A stretch of DNA of 64,000 nt from Stictocephala bisonia (Eukaryota; Arthropoda; Insecta; Hemiptera; Membracidae): contig JAQJVL010000290.1 of assembly GCA_035578905.1 (NCBI GenBank), positions 434,001 through 498,000 on the forward strand. The letters run 5' to 3'. The notes under the pieces are model-generated. The model did not search any database. It saw only the letters and a program-made list of their open reading frames with translations, and was not told the origin of the DNA. The position numbers and the translations under genes are program-made. The stretch's first letter is position 1. Every line of letters starts with the position of its first letter. Positions 12,112 through 24,412 of this stretch are shown here, in pieces.

Positions 12112-12240
12112 CGCCTGTTTACATGTAGCTGCAGGCGTATGGGTGAACTTTATTCAACGAGTATAGTACTAACCTTTGGCTCAGTTAGAGCATCGAACCT
12201 TAGACCTTGCCATCCACAGTCCGAATCCACCCGTCCCCAA
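12112..12240 (-). mobile_element. tRNA-derived SINE, truncated copy A
   Basis: Read on the minus strand, a B-box-like AGGTTCGATGC (12190-12200) is followed by a tail containing GAATAAAGTTCACCCATACG and GCCTGCAGCTACATG. The same order is present at 36945-37085 (minus) and 42550-42685 (plus). The tRNA-like head is cut off at about 12240, where the adjacent minisatellite begins. The short plus-strand frame crossing it is not a gene. Confidence 0.65.
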
Positions 12241-12260
12241 TGCCACTGTACGTGTAACGT

Positions 12261-12489
12261 CAATACCACTGTACGTGTATGGGTGGGTCAATACCACTGT
12301 ATGTGTATGGGTGGGCAGGTGGGTCAATACCACTGTACGTGTATAGGTGGGTGGGTGGGTCAATACCACTGTATGTGTATGGGTGGGCGAGTGGGTCAAT
12401 ACCACTGTACGTGTATAGGTGGGTGGCTGGGTCAATACCACTGTATGTGTATGGGTGGGCAGGTGGGTCAATACCACTGTACGGGTAAG
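12261..12489. repeat. 36-bp minisatellite with alternating unit types
   Basis: CAATACCACTGTA anchors lie at 12261, 12289, 12325, 12361, 12397, 12433 and 12469; all spacings are 36 bp except the first (28). Units alternate between a TGTATGTGTATGGG form and a TGTACGTGTATAGG form, so the effective period is 72 bp. The 36-bp unit keeps frames open on both strands. The right edge abuts a reverse-transcriptase fragment. Confidence 0.92.
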
Positions 12490-12490
12490 T

Positions 12491-12661
12491 TAGATAACTC
12501 TCAAACCATGTGAAACACTTTCCATGACAGCCAACTAAATTTAATTTAACTAAAAGTTTGGACCGATCCACCGAATCAAAGGCCTTAGCTAGATCTAGAT
12601 AAACCACAATGGAACGTTTGTCTATATATGAAGTATATTGAAAGGTGACGGTCATTTTCAA
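12491..12661 (-). pseudogene. non-LTR retrotransposon RT fragment
   Basis: A 57-codon minus-strand stretch carries catalytic motif A of reverse transcriptase, YLDLAKAFDSVD (residues 21-32 of the frame), followed by the usual spacing to a W-F-x-SYL block (residues 52-57). These are typical of jockey/I/CR1-group polymerases. Fingers, the YADD motif and the endonuclease are absent. Translation runs directly from SYLT into the 36-bp minisatellite, so the fragment was broken there. It differs from the element at 46.3-48.2 kb (FDLSKAFNSV) and is a separate family. It cannot encode an enzyme. Confidence 0.75.
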
Positions 12662-15600
12662 TACATTACTACTGTAATAAAATGTTCATTAACATTTAAA
12701 ATAGATATTAAAAAAATATTGGAATTCAACATATTGTTTTTTATGGCCTAGTTGCTATACCTTAAATTTATAAAGTACAGTAAAATGAAAACGAATATAT
12801 TTCGTCATTTTATTATAATTTTGGTACAAGTAAAAAAAAAAAAAGTCCTGATGGATACTGATAAGGGAAAGCATCCTGATTTATAAAAGGATAATCTATC
12901 TAATGGAACCTAGTCACGGTAATTTTTATAGTCAATGCTTATTCTCGTAAGGATGACGCATCCTGCAGGATTGTATGCAACCTTTGGAGTAAATTGCTGC
13001 TTGTTGCGGTATTTCTACATCCCTAACAATACAGTAATATAAATAACCGATCATTCACCACACTCTTGTGACAGCCTCTTGCCCCGTCAACGAAATGATG
13101 GACAAACTTATAATATAGACTACTTGGGGTATTTTAAAGTCTTAATGTAACAGTATTAGTAATTTCCTATCGTAACCTTATAAAGGTTTTAACGCAATAT
13201 ATTGTTGCTTTTAACTTCTGTTTTATTTAACTGAGCCTCATCAAGACACACAGACCACCTCTTTGTTTAACTATATACATAGCAAAATATGTATATAGAC
13301 ATTCAGATTTTATTGAATTACCTCAAAATATGATAACACCGAAATATTATTTTAGTTGTTGTGGTATTACAAATTTAAGTAAAGGTTAATAATTATACTT
13401 GTAATAACAATTGAAATAACCAATATTGATTACGTTGTTAGTGCAACAATCTTTTTAAGCAAGCATTGAAACTTATTAAACCTCTTCAAGTATACCTAGT
13501 TTTGTTAAATTCAAGATATTTCATTTTTATATAACTATATCTCTCATACAATAATGTAACATGTAATAACATTTATAGCTGTCTTAAAACTGGCAGGGAT
13601 TTATTTGTAGTATTTATAATTATGCCAACTTTTGCTGTAAACTTTTATTAACGAACGTGTTTAGTTACTTGGTTAATGAACCTGAGTTGTGATTTCAAAA
13701 ACGACTATGCTTATTTCCTTACCTGATACTGAATGTACTAACCCATTCGCTGATATTATTCTGGAAATAATCAATATTTAAAAATACTCTAACCCTGTTT
13801 TTTCCTTTATTGCAATGCCACGCAATAGAAAGGGAATATAAAAAGGGACAAATAATTAAACGCAGCAACTGTGCTGTCAGGCTTGTGATATTATTTTATT
13901 AGTGAAAGAAGCACACACAAGTGTATAATGCTCCTTATAAGGTCCTCCAGGTGACGTCTGGTCACTCCAGCATTGAAGGGCTTAAATCCCCTGGAGTCCA
14001 GCCGGATTGTTGACTCTCCAAACATTTGGCTTCTGTACATAACGCGCGCTTTGCACATAGACGTTACGTAAGGTTACGCCATTCTACATTGCAATCTTGA
14101 AACGAATATGATTTATGACGTGTTTTGAGATAATTATTGAAGATGAAACTTTCTTTATCGAACTATGAATATGTGTTATTTTATATCTGGGAATAATTAA
14201 TAAGATTCTCTAAATGCCATAGATTTAAACTAATAACGCCCTTGGAGAGTTAATATAATAATTTATAGAATAATGTAAATGTTTTAAATACCTAGGATAA
14301 ACCCTAAAAAGTTTATGGTGCTTGTTTACTTTCATATTTATGTCTTCAATAAGTAGAAAATGACGTTAGGACCGTTTGGTTAAGCTTTTTATGTTCATAA
14401 AGTTATTTATTATTTATATGTAACTTTTTGAAACCAGTGCAATCTATCTATTTTAAAACATTAAGTACACATTCGTATTTTGTGTTGCATTTTTTAAATT
14501 CACCACTTAGGATCATCAACTAACCAAAGATATAAATTAATTACGATTTTTAAATTATAACATTCGACTTTTTCCTCTAAACAATGTTTGTAGTGTTATA
14601 CCCGACTGTTAATGAAAAAGATCCATCATTACTAAATAATCATTCTTATATACCAAGTACGCGTCGTCTGTAAAATAAACGCATGCCTTAAGTCACAATA
14701 CGGTTACTATATTCAACATTCAATTTTATCGACAAACCAAGATCACTATCAGCGATACTTCAGGGCTCATCACAATTCTATTGTGTGGGCGTGAATAGGT
14801 GTAATACACTTAAAGTTCACCTAGTTACGCCTATTAATATGGACAATATTTGTTAAATACAACATAGAACAAACATAATAATAACCACAGTTTCCTTATT
14901 AAATTACTTGTCATTGAAATTTCCATTGAACAAAATATACAATATAAATACACTGATATTTGTATTTTAAAAGCAATATATTTAACTGAATATTGCTTAT
15001 AGTATATTAAATAGGTTCATTCTTTCCAAACCTTTCGGAACTATTGTTCAAAAATTTATTGTTTTTCTCAAATATTTCACTAATTCACACTAAATTAATG
15101 ATAATTATTTAAGTTACAACAACTACTGAATAGTTAAGTAAACGTGGACCATAAACAGTCCAGACTTGCCAACCAATGACGTTATAAAATAAGTTTTATT
15201 TACAAGTTTTAAAGTAGCCTATTTCATCATTTAAAATGTAAAATATAGCTAAAAAAGGAAAATGTCCCTAACTTCATGGAAGAACGTCAACATTAGTTTA
15301 CTAGTAGAAACCAAGTTTCAAAATACGTAAACCAAAACTGAAATAAAAACTAACTAATATGATAGTTGAGTTAGTCTGACCTTAAAAGACAATCAAGTAT
15401 CATGGTGTAAGTCATTATCTGTGTTTTGTCCTTATGTATTTCCCCCTGAAGTCTGAAAAGTATGTCTAGTTACACAGGACAACTTCCATCATAACATCTA
15501 TACTATTTTAACAGACATAAAATATAAAGTTTTATAATTTACTATAGACAAATTGACTTGTTCATATGGAAAATGGATTAAAAATTGTTTTAATCAAAAC

Positions 15601-16690
15601 ATATAGAATGACATTTATAATATTATAGCTTTTTGTACAATATTCCGGTTTGATTTATACCTTAAGGTGACCGTTTCCCAAACTGCTAAAACAGCGACTG
15701 GAAGGTCGACAGCCCTATAGAAGACATACAATATTACGTGTTGGTATAAATACAGTACAAGTAAACGTCATACAAAATAATTGTATTACAATATAAGTAC
15801 ATTTTGAGCAAGAAGGACGTTTTTAATAATGTACGTTATATGAGTTCTTCACGCATCAAATACACTTAAAGTATTACAATAAAATTGTTGTTACGGACCG
15901 AACGCTTGAAATAGAAACCAATGTTTTTGGTTTTTTCGAGAAACAAACTCCTTTAATATTCGGAAATCTTTTTAGACGTGACTCATAAACGATCATCTTA
16001 TAATTTAGTTTATGTGTAAATTTATATAAATGTTACTCAATAGACATTCGTACTGCACAAAGTCAAAACGTCACAAAAGTATGCCTAGTTTCAATACTCA
16101 CGTTCCGGTTTAGAAAATATATCATAACGAATTCAATTCTACTTTTGTAGAACTGTCGTTACTTTACTAAGTGCTGATGTTTCAAATAGAATTATATGTT
16201 GTACAATAACACAAACATATAAGAACGATAACTAATTAAATGAACAAAAACCACATTGATTGTTTGCAATAAGTGACTGTAACCAATAAAAGTTCTAATA
16301 CTAATTTGATTTGGACGGAAAATAAAATATCTTTTAACCTTAACTCCATTGATTTGAAACCTCAGACATATACAAATAAATAATTAAGAATTTACTGTCA
16401 ATAACTTTGCCTTCCTCTTTATTTGTATTTGATTATTGATTATTCAGCTGTTCCAAGGAAAATTCAATGAATATATTTTACTTAATGATATGTATATTAT
16501 CAATACAAAATATAAATCATAGCAAATTTATTACACAATGTTGCATCAACTCTGTGGTTTTGATGATGTTTTATTCCTAACTTGGAAAGTTTTGAATTCT
16601 TGATTGCAAATCGTTGTTAAATACATTTAATACACAAATAATCAAATAAATACTGTGTTAGTGAAACCCTAATGTAAATCACAGATTATA
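12662..16690. other. long AT-rich gene-free interval
   Basis: Four kilobases with no open frame above about 60 codons, no tandem array and no clear transposon terminus. A more GC-balanced patch at 13900-14060 contains CTCCAGGTGACGTCTGGTCA-like text but no supported feature. Confidence 0.5.
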
Positions 16691-16710
16691 AATTAATTAA
16701 CTTCTAATCG

Positions 16711-16861
16711 TTCGTCAGAGGCTGGACTACGGACTGCGCCCGGTCTATATCCGATACCACCGGCAAGACACTTTCTCGCAGCCTACTGACCGACATCCTT
16801 CAACTCTCATCGTCCAAGGCCACTGTCCTTCTCCTGGATATTGCTCTCAAATGTCAACATT
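16711..16861 (+). CDS. possible exon or transposon fragment, unrecognised
   Basis: A sharply GC-richer island inside AT-rich DNA. One plus-strand frame reads 50 residues from a point after TTCGTCAG (a plausible 3' splice site with CTAAT, branch-point-like, about 13 bases upstream) to TGA near 16863. It includes DTTGKTLSRSLLTDILQLS and has a bias to C or G at third positions. A second frame is also open across the island and onward to TGA near 16980. There is no ATG at the start and no clear donor, so this may be a terminal exon, a transposon scrap or chance. No family is recognised. Confidence 0.2.
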
Positions 16862-16869
16862 CATGAGAA

Positions 16870-18429
16870 ACCCGTTAAAAATAATTGGCCGTGGTGCAAA
16901 CTTCTTAACTGACATCAACATTTGTCAAATATTTGTTAAAAAGTTACCTCATTCGCTCGTGACGAGTAAATGTCCTGAATAAAAATAGTTTCCATAAGGA
17001 TCAGAATAAGTTGTCAGCAATTGAATTCATTACGTAAAAAAAGTTGATTTAAAATTAACTTACTGAAATAATACAGGGAGGTGTAACTAATTAAAAAAAA
17101 GATGTATAAGCTATTCCATTATTATCATTCATTCTTAAAGATAATAAAAGTGAATTCAAATAGTCGTTTAAAAAACGTTAAACAAGTTTGTATTACTAAA
17201 CATTACCTTATTTTTAGCAAGGGGTAGTTTAAATTTATGAATCTAATCAAATAAATTTTAGCATATTTAACTCGAATATCCTAAGTTTTATGAAATACTG
17301 CACTCTAAATAAATGTGCAGGCTCTTCATTACTAAAACAAATCAACTACTATTTACCTTACGATGAGCATTTTTTAATTATATGTGTAAATAATAATATT
17401 CAAATAATTTCTATATATTATTCAACTACCAATGACCTTAAAAGTGTCATGTCAACCATATAATGTAAATCAAGCTCAAAGTCGTTGATGAACAGTTGTT
17501 ATACAAAATTTATATTTGCTATTACCCATACTTTGGAGTCACTTCTTGGTTATTCATAACTGCCACGTAATTAAATCTCACTTCTTAAATTTACACAGTG
17601 TCATTTAGAGTCAGTGGATTTATAATTTAAATATACTCAAATTACCTGTCCACTGGACTATTTTTTGTCAACTGTTTTTCTATGAAAAAGTTATTGTATA
17701 AAATGATACGTGTGAGCATTATATTAAAAATGAAATGTATTTTAAAAGTCACATTTTGTTTATTGGTTATGACACTAAGCAACTACTCCACTTTTCAATC
17801 CATTAATTTGTAATAAAAATAAAATTATTCCAATGCTTATAAGTTTCACTTCGAAATGATCCTAATTTGAATGGACATTGGTTAGTTACGTTAAAGTTTT
17901 CTCACAACTTTAAAAATAATTGAGTTAGTATATGTAGTATGTATACAGACCATATCTGAAAAATTTCCATTGTAAGTTTGATAATTTTAAACATTAAAAA
18001 AAATCATTGATGAATAAAATATATATATTAGAATATTAGAGAAATTGAGATCGTTTATAATTTAATTTTAAAGGAAAATTAACGATACGTATATTATTGT
18101 TACAGTTCTGATATTGAAAATAAGTATGAAAAATATTTACCATGTATTACATTAAATATCAAAGAGTGTTCTTTATTAATATCTTCTGATAGCTATACAT
18201 TTATTATGGCACGAATCCACTCTGTTCATCACAAACAATGAAAAAAACCATCGAGTGCAATCACTAGAAAATGAAACATACATTTCACTCATATATAGAA
18301 TGATTCAAAGGATCGTCTCTAGGAAACCTTGGAGACTTAAACGGTCGGATCCAACAGAAGTCATGTCGAATTGTTTGAACGAAATTTGTAAAATTATAGA
18401 AAACCAATGTAATGATTGTAACCGAAGGG
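16870..18429. other. AT-rich non-coding DNA upstream of CpG island
   Basis: No gene or repeat array was recognised. The last 180 bases include a 71-codon frame (18255-18470) running into the CpG island; nothing supports it as coding. Confidence 0.4.
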
Positions 18430-18567
18430 TGTTTGAGAAGGACCTTAGGCGGCCGGAAGGTGGAAACTGAGGCTGCAGGTCGGCGTGGCGGAGCACGAGT
18501 GAAGCGGAGAGCGATAGCGCGCTGCCGTTGGGGGGGCGCTGAGCCGGACCGCTACGGCGAGAACCTC
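18430..18567 (+). promoter_or_regulatory. CpG-rich candidate promoter
   Basis: This is the most GC- and CpG-rich stretch in the window, abruptly bounded by AT-rich DNA, with about twenty CpG dinucleotides over 18430-18662 and a G-run near 18531-18537. No TATA box is visible. A TCAGT sequence at 18566-18570 matches the arthropod initiator consensus and would place the start site at A18568. The strand is inferred from the strong plus-strand splice donor that closes the island. A GC-rich transposon end is an alternative. Confidence 0.45.
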
Positions 18568-18662
18568 AGTGTCTCTCCAGCTCTAGCTCTGTACACGCTC
18601 ACGACGCTCTCCTCCACCACTACCTCAGCTTGCTGAACCACCCCTCCGCCAGCCAGCTACCG
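18568..18662 (+). other. candidate non-coding first exon with splice donor
   Basis: From the putative initiator, 95 bases run to a consensus 5' splice site, CCG|GTAAGTAC at 18663. The interval is pyrimidine-rich (CTCTCC, CTCCTCCACC) and contains no ATG, as expected of a 5' leader. A possible partner acceptor on the same strand is TTTACTACTGCAG ending at 21123, which would give a 2.46-kb intron and make the ATG at 21205 the first start codon. The splice junction is a prediction only. Confidence 0.4.
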
Positions 18663-21123
18663 GTAAGTACAAACAATAGACACTCCACCAGCCGGAAATG
18701 AAAGTAAGATGTCCCCTTTCTGAGTCATCCTCACTCCTGACCCTTCGTGACTTTTCTATCAATAGAATCATTACCATAAGGGGCAGGATGACGCAAGGGG
18801 ATAACTCGTGGTTCACTTTGAATGAAGGGGTCTCTAGTACAGGCTTTGTTCATTATATTCAGTAGATGATCATCTTATGTATTATAAAGCTTTAACGCAT
18901 ACAGTAATAACTATTCACACTTTTATAATGTGTTATAATTTTTTTAAGACTGTGGTATGAATATTTTAGAATTTATAAAATGTTTTGTTTCATTTTTAAT
19001 GCTAGGCCTACAAGCATTCGATTCTACACAGCTAACTCTTGGGTACCAATGAATAGTTTCATTCGTAAAAAATAATAAAAAAATATATTATTTTGAAATA
19101 CTACGTTTTTAATTAACTTAATGTTATAGTAATTTATATTTCCAATATATCAAATTATTACATACTTATTATTACTTTTTTTGATTATAAAAGCTTCGGT
19201 TAGATATCATTTAAAACCGTTTGATCAAACAACTATTTTAATAGTAATGAGAAGTTAAGCAGGATCTTCAAAATAAAATGGAAATTTTCCCAGAGACAAC
19301 GCAATCTGGAGGAATGTGGAGATGCCAAGTGCGCCAGACCGTTGCACATGGTCCACATGCTACTTGATATGTACGAATTGTGTAAACTGGGACCTTTCTT
19401 CCTGGTGGCGATTAGGTGGCTTACATAAATATTCTGTTTGAATGAGGAATTACTTACAAAATTTAACTTATGACGTATATTACAAAAACTTCGATGTATT
19501 AAAATAAATAAAAAATATATATATTTTATAGTTTATATAATTGCGACTAATTTTGAATCGAAATAGTTATAATATTATATATCTAATAATTCATAAACAT
19601 TAATAAGTCATAAATACTATAATTGCAACCCCTATTCATGACACAATTAACAGAAGTTTATTGTAATACTAAACTCTTAAAATTTTGTTCAATACAAACA
19701 TTATTTTTATAGTCTACATTTTAATAAAGTAGATGACAGTATAAATTTATTGTTTTGATAAAACGTGTAGTGCCTTGACATATAAACTTTTTTATAAATA
19801 CTATATCTTAAATTTATGTGCTAAATATACCAGAAAAATTGAAATTTTGTTAGAATATTCTTTCAAATGTGTGCCGTTTAGTTAAATCAGTTATCGATAA
19901 GGTAACTTATACGAATTATTAGATAAACCATATTTCTAAAAAAAAAAAAAAATAATAAACTTATAATAACAGCCTAGGTAAATAGTTCACTTCCTACTGC
20001 TTTTAATTTATTATTATTTTAAGAGGAACACAACCTGCATGCCCATTATTAAATAGAGACAATTAAAACACAATTTTTCTGTATATAAAAATAATTTGAT
20101 TCTAATTGACCGCAAAATTATTACAGTTATACAAATTATGTTTTTTGCTGTGGTTTAGTTAAAAACTGAACAGTTTCACCCAATGGGATTCAACACAACA
20201 TATTTGATTTAACTACCATATTTTATTAAAAATGATTTATACTGTGGTTTGATTTTATTTATAAGTCTCCTTTAGTTGTGGTTTTTGTTTTTAATATGTA
20301 ATAGTATTTAAAGAAATGTTTGTTTAAGAATACTTTAATAAATAATCATTATTTGTAATCAATAACTGTCACATATCCAAATAGTTGTATTGGGTATTTT
20401 ATAATTATTGTTAAGTAATACGAATTTGAAGCAAAGGAGGCTTAAGAAACAGAAATAAGAAACGAGAGAATGGAAGGGGTTTGTTAAAATGGGAGAGGGG
20501 GTGTGTGATGTAATGAATGTAGGGGGAATACCCCCACCATAGTCAAATAGGTGGGGAGGGCAATTTGGAAGCACAATGTACTCATGACAAATGTACACTG
20601 AAAAGAACATTATGAAGAACAATGACCGTTTAGTTGGAAGATAAATTTTTAAATCAAAATAAGAAACAATAATTGAGGGGGCTTTGGTTCACAGACATAA
20701 CTTGTACAGATAGGCTTTAAATTCCTAAACTATAATACTACTTAAATAGGTTTTAGTGGATCAAGAAAATGGGAATATACACACAAGGTAATTAATTATA
20801 TTTGGAAAATAGTAACTAATAAATTGGATGGTATGAAAATTGATATTAATTTGATATACACTAGTACTAGTTGTAATTTAATATACCATTCCACAATATA
20901 GTTTAAGTTTTGATAATTTAAATGCATGCTTCGTTAGTCACATGGACTATAATGATGAAACAGCGAACAATCTTGGTTTTTAAATTTATATTATATCAAA
21001 CTCAATTTACCACATGAATGTTTAAAATCTTTTGAGATATATACACTTCCTTTTGTTAAGTAATTACAGCAATCAATTATTCATGTCCGTAGTAATTAAT
21101 TCTTATTATATTTACTACTGCAG
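18663..21123. other. possible first intron
   Basis: AT-rich DNA between the candidate donor at 18663 and acceptor at 21123. It contains a slightly GC-richer patch at 19290-19420 and a CCCCC/GGGGG near-palindrome around 20520-20540. No array or transposon was recognised. Confidence 0.35.
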
Positions 21124-21399
21124 AGAGTTGTAATAGGTCATAAACTGTAAAGAGCGCTGGGGTCAAGACTGTTTACCAACAGTCAAGTTCGGCTCGCCAC
21201 GGCCATGGCAGCGGCAATCCAGTTTGCCGAAGGGAAAGTCTCCGGCGTGAGCTCCAGGACGGCAACTGTGGGTTCGCATTTTGATTTTGTCTCAACTCAT
21301 GCCACTTTCACCGCTAATGAAGTCATACGGGTCCCAGACTGCTTCCGCTGGCACGAGGTGTATTTGCTTACCGGGCCAAAGGAGCCGAGACGTACATAA
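21124..21399 (+). CDS. candidate coding exon, unrecognised protein N-terminus
   Basis: A GC-rich island with a 64-codon frame from ATG 21205 to TAA 21399. The start context is strong (G at -3, G at +4, in CGGCCATGG), and this is the first ATG after the putative acceptor CTGCAG at 21118-21123. The product begins MAAAIQFAEGKVSG, has mixed composition without low complexity, and contains VPDCFRWHEVYLL; I recognise no domain. A weaker donor, CACGAG|GTGTAT near 21357, could truncate the exon and continue the frame elsewhere. It may be the second exon after the CpG-island leader, a single-exon small protein, or a transposon fragment. No downstream exon was identified. Confidence 0.35.
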
Positions 21400-21719
21400 C
21401 CCTCTCAACTCTTATAGGAGTAAAATGGATCGAATAACTATCTGATTGTAAATAGAATATAGAGTTGGGGGGTGGGGGTTTAAAGAATAATTTTTTTAAG
21501 ACGAACGAATTTTCAATAGCGGTAATTCTAATGGTCTACTAAAAGGTAACTACCGTATACATCAATACTTATAACATATTTTATAATTTTATGTGTAATG
21601 TGTGACAAAATCTATGCTAAGGATCACACAATGTCATGCGTGAAGATTGTTGTGTTTAGATAATTTAAAAATAATTATCAAAGATGAAAATTGAACATCT
21701 GATGTCGTGAATAAGTACA

Positions 21720-23880
21720 GTGGATTGTATGGAAGATATCTAGCGTGATGGAGGTAGACTAAAGAACCGGTGTAAATGTTTAAGTATGGTAGATTGAGTG
21801 ACCAAGGGTCATATGCGAGGGTGGTAGAGTGAGCGTGTAAGTACCATGTGTCAGAGGTAGATTAGATGTCCAAATTACGTGTGTGGGAATGGTAGATTGA
21901 GTGTCTAAGTGACGTGTGTGATGGTGGTAGAAAATGAGTCTAAACATTATGTATGCGGGTGGTAGATTGAAAAACCACCTGTCGTATGTGAGGGTGCGTG
22001 ATTAAGTGGCTAAGAGTAGTGATGAGGGAGGAAGATTAAATGACCCTGTCTCAAATAAAAGGGGGAAGATATAAGTAATTATATAGTCACATTATCACCA
22101 CTTTACGTGAAAGGGTGGGTAGGAGGGTCATTAACCCCGTACGTGAATGGGTAAGAAGGCCAAGGTGAGCTCATGTGACATGAGTGAGGGAGGTAAACAG
22201 TGACCTTGTGTCACATGTGTGGGTATCAGACTGAGTGACTTTGTATCATGTGTGAGGTGGGTAGACTGAGTGACCTTATAACATGAGCAAGGGATTTAGA
22301 CAGAGTGACCTTGTGACATGGGTGAGGGGTATATTGAGTGACCCTGTGACATGAGTAAGGGAGGTAGACAAAGTAACCTAGATACATAAGTGAGGAAGGT
22401 AGATTGAGTGACCTCGTGACAAGTGTGGGGGGGTAGACTGTGTGACCTTGTGTCACGTGTGAGGGGATAGACTGAGTGACCTTACGACATGTGTGAGGGG
22501 GTAGATTGATTGATCTTGAGACATGAGTGAGGGAGGTAGACAGAATGATCTTGTGACCTGTGTGAGGGAGTTAAATAGTAACCTTGTATCATATGTGAGG
22601 GGATCAAACTGAGTGAATTTGTGTCATGTTGAGGAGGATCGACTGAGTGACCTTATGACATGTATGAGGGGCTAGATTGAGTGACCTTGAGACATAAGTG
22701 AGGGAAGTATATTAAGTGACCATGTGACATGAATTAGGGAAGAAGATAGAGTGTTCTTGTGATATGTTTGAGGGGTTATATTGAGTGACCTTGAGACATG
22801 AGTGAGGGAGGAGGACAGAGTGATCATGTGTCATGTGTGAGAGGTAGATTAAGTGACCTTGTGACATGAGTTAGGGAGGTAGACAGAGTAACCTAGTGAC
22901 ATAAGTGAGGAAGGTAGACTGAGTGACCTTGTGACAAGTGTCAGGGGGTAGACTGAGTGACCTTGTGTCACGTGTGAGGGGATATACTGAGTGACCTTAC
23001 GACCTGTTTAAGGGGGTATATTGAGTGACCTTGAGACATGAGTGAGGAGGTAGACAGAATGACCTTGTGACATGTGTGAGGGAGGTATATAGTAACCTTG
23101 TGTCACATGTGAGGGGGTCAGACTGGGTGAATTTGTGTCATGTGTGAGGAGAGTTGACTGAGTGACCTTACGTAATGTATGAGGGAGTAGATTGAGTGAT
23201 CTTGTGACAAATGTGAGGGTGTAGACTGAGTGACCTTGTTTCACGCGTGGGGGGATAGACTGAATGAGCTTACGACATGTGTGAGGGGGTAGATTTAGTG
23301 ACCTTGAGACATGAGTGAGGGAGGTAGACAGAGTGGCCATACGTCTCGAGTGATGGCGGTTGATCGAGTGAATATGTGCCATGCGACAGGAAGTATGTTG
23401 AGTGACCTCGTGTCACTTATGAAGAAGAGAGTTTGAGTGACCATGTGTCATGTGTGAGGTAGGTAGACTGAGTGACCATGTTTCATTTGTAAAAGTGGAA
23501 GATTTAGTGGATATAAATCATATGAGAAGGAGGTAAATTTAGTAATAATGGGTTATTTGAGAGGGAGGTGGATCGAGTTACTGTGTCATGCATAAGGGAG
23601 GTTGATTAAATGACCTTGTGTAATGTGAGAGGGAGGTAGATTTAGTGACAATGAGTCATATGAGAGGGAGTTGGATTAAGTGATCTTGTGTCATGTGTGG
23701 GGGAGGTAGATTGAGGGATTATTTATCATGTGAAAGTTGGATAGATTGGCCACACGTCATGTGTGAGGGAGGCATAATGAGGGACCATGTGTCATGTGAG
23801 AGGGAGGAAGATTGAGTGAGTTTGTGTTATATGTAAGGGTCATTGATATATCATCCAAGTATCATGTGTGAGGTTGGTAG
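21720..23880. repeat. degenerate ~38-bp tandem array
   Basis: About 2.2 kb of diverged units built on GAGTGACCTTGTGACATG followed by TGTGAGGGAGGTAGA, with a period near 35-40 bp and many indels. Longer duplications are visible: segments around 22255-22480 and 22860-22985 repeat the same succession of variants. A short foreign-looking segment at 22085-22150 resembles the 36-bp minisatellite unit at 12.3 kb. Minus-strand frames of 76 and 124 codons come from the repeat. Confidence 0.85.
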
Positions 23881-24412
23881 ATTGAATGTCTAAATAGAAT
23901 CTTGTATGAGGGAGGTAGATTGAATGTCTAAGTAGAATCTTGTGTGAGGGAGGTAGATTGAATGTCTAAATAGAATCTTGTGTGAGGGAGGTAGATTGAA
24001 TGTCTAAGTAGAATCTTGTGTGAGGGAGGTAGATTGAATGTCTAAGTAGAATCTTGTGTGAGGGAGGTAGATTGAATGTCTAAATAGAATCTTGTGTGAG
24101 GGAGGTAGATTGAATGTCTAAGTAGAATCTTGTGTGAGGGAGGTAGATTGAATGTCTAAGTAGAATCTTGTGTGAGGGAGGTAGATTGAATGTCTAAGTA
24201 GAATCTTGTGTGAGGGAGGTAGATTGAATGTCTAAATAGAATCTTGTGTGAGGGAGGTAGATTGAATGTCTAAATAGAATATTGTGTGAGGGAGGTAGAT
24301 TGAATGTCTAAATAGAATCTTGTGTGAGGGAGGTAGATTGAATGTCTAAGTAGAATCTTGTGTGAGGGAGGTAGATTGAATGTCTAAATAGAATCTTGTG
24401 TGAGGGAGGTAG
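23881..24412. repeat. homogeneous 38-bp array, exactly 14 copies
   Basis: The interval is 532 bases, which is 14 x 38. Units read ATTGAATGTCTAARTAGAAT then CTTGTGTGAGGGAGGTAG and differ essentially at one A/G position, apart from one TATG variant (first unit) and one ATTG variant (eleventh). It is a recently expanded edge of the older degenerate array on its left. No spacer sequences occur, so it is not CRISPR-like. Confidence 0.95.

Noticed and set aside
12106..12513. 135-codon plus-strand frame
   Set aside because: It runs through a reversed SINE and the 36-bp minisatellite.
23881..24412. Evenly spaced 38-bp repeats resembling a CRISPR array
   Set aside because: Units are directly adjacent with no unique spacers, there are no cas genes, and the DNA is eukaryotic.
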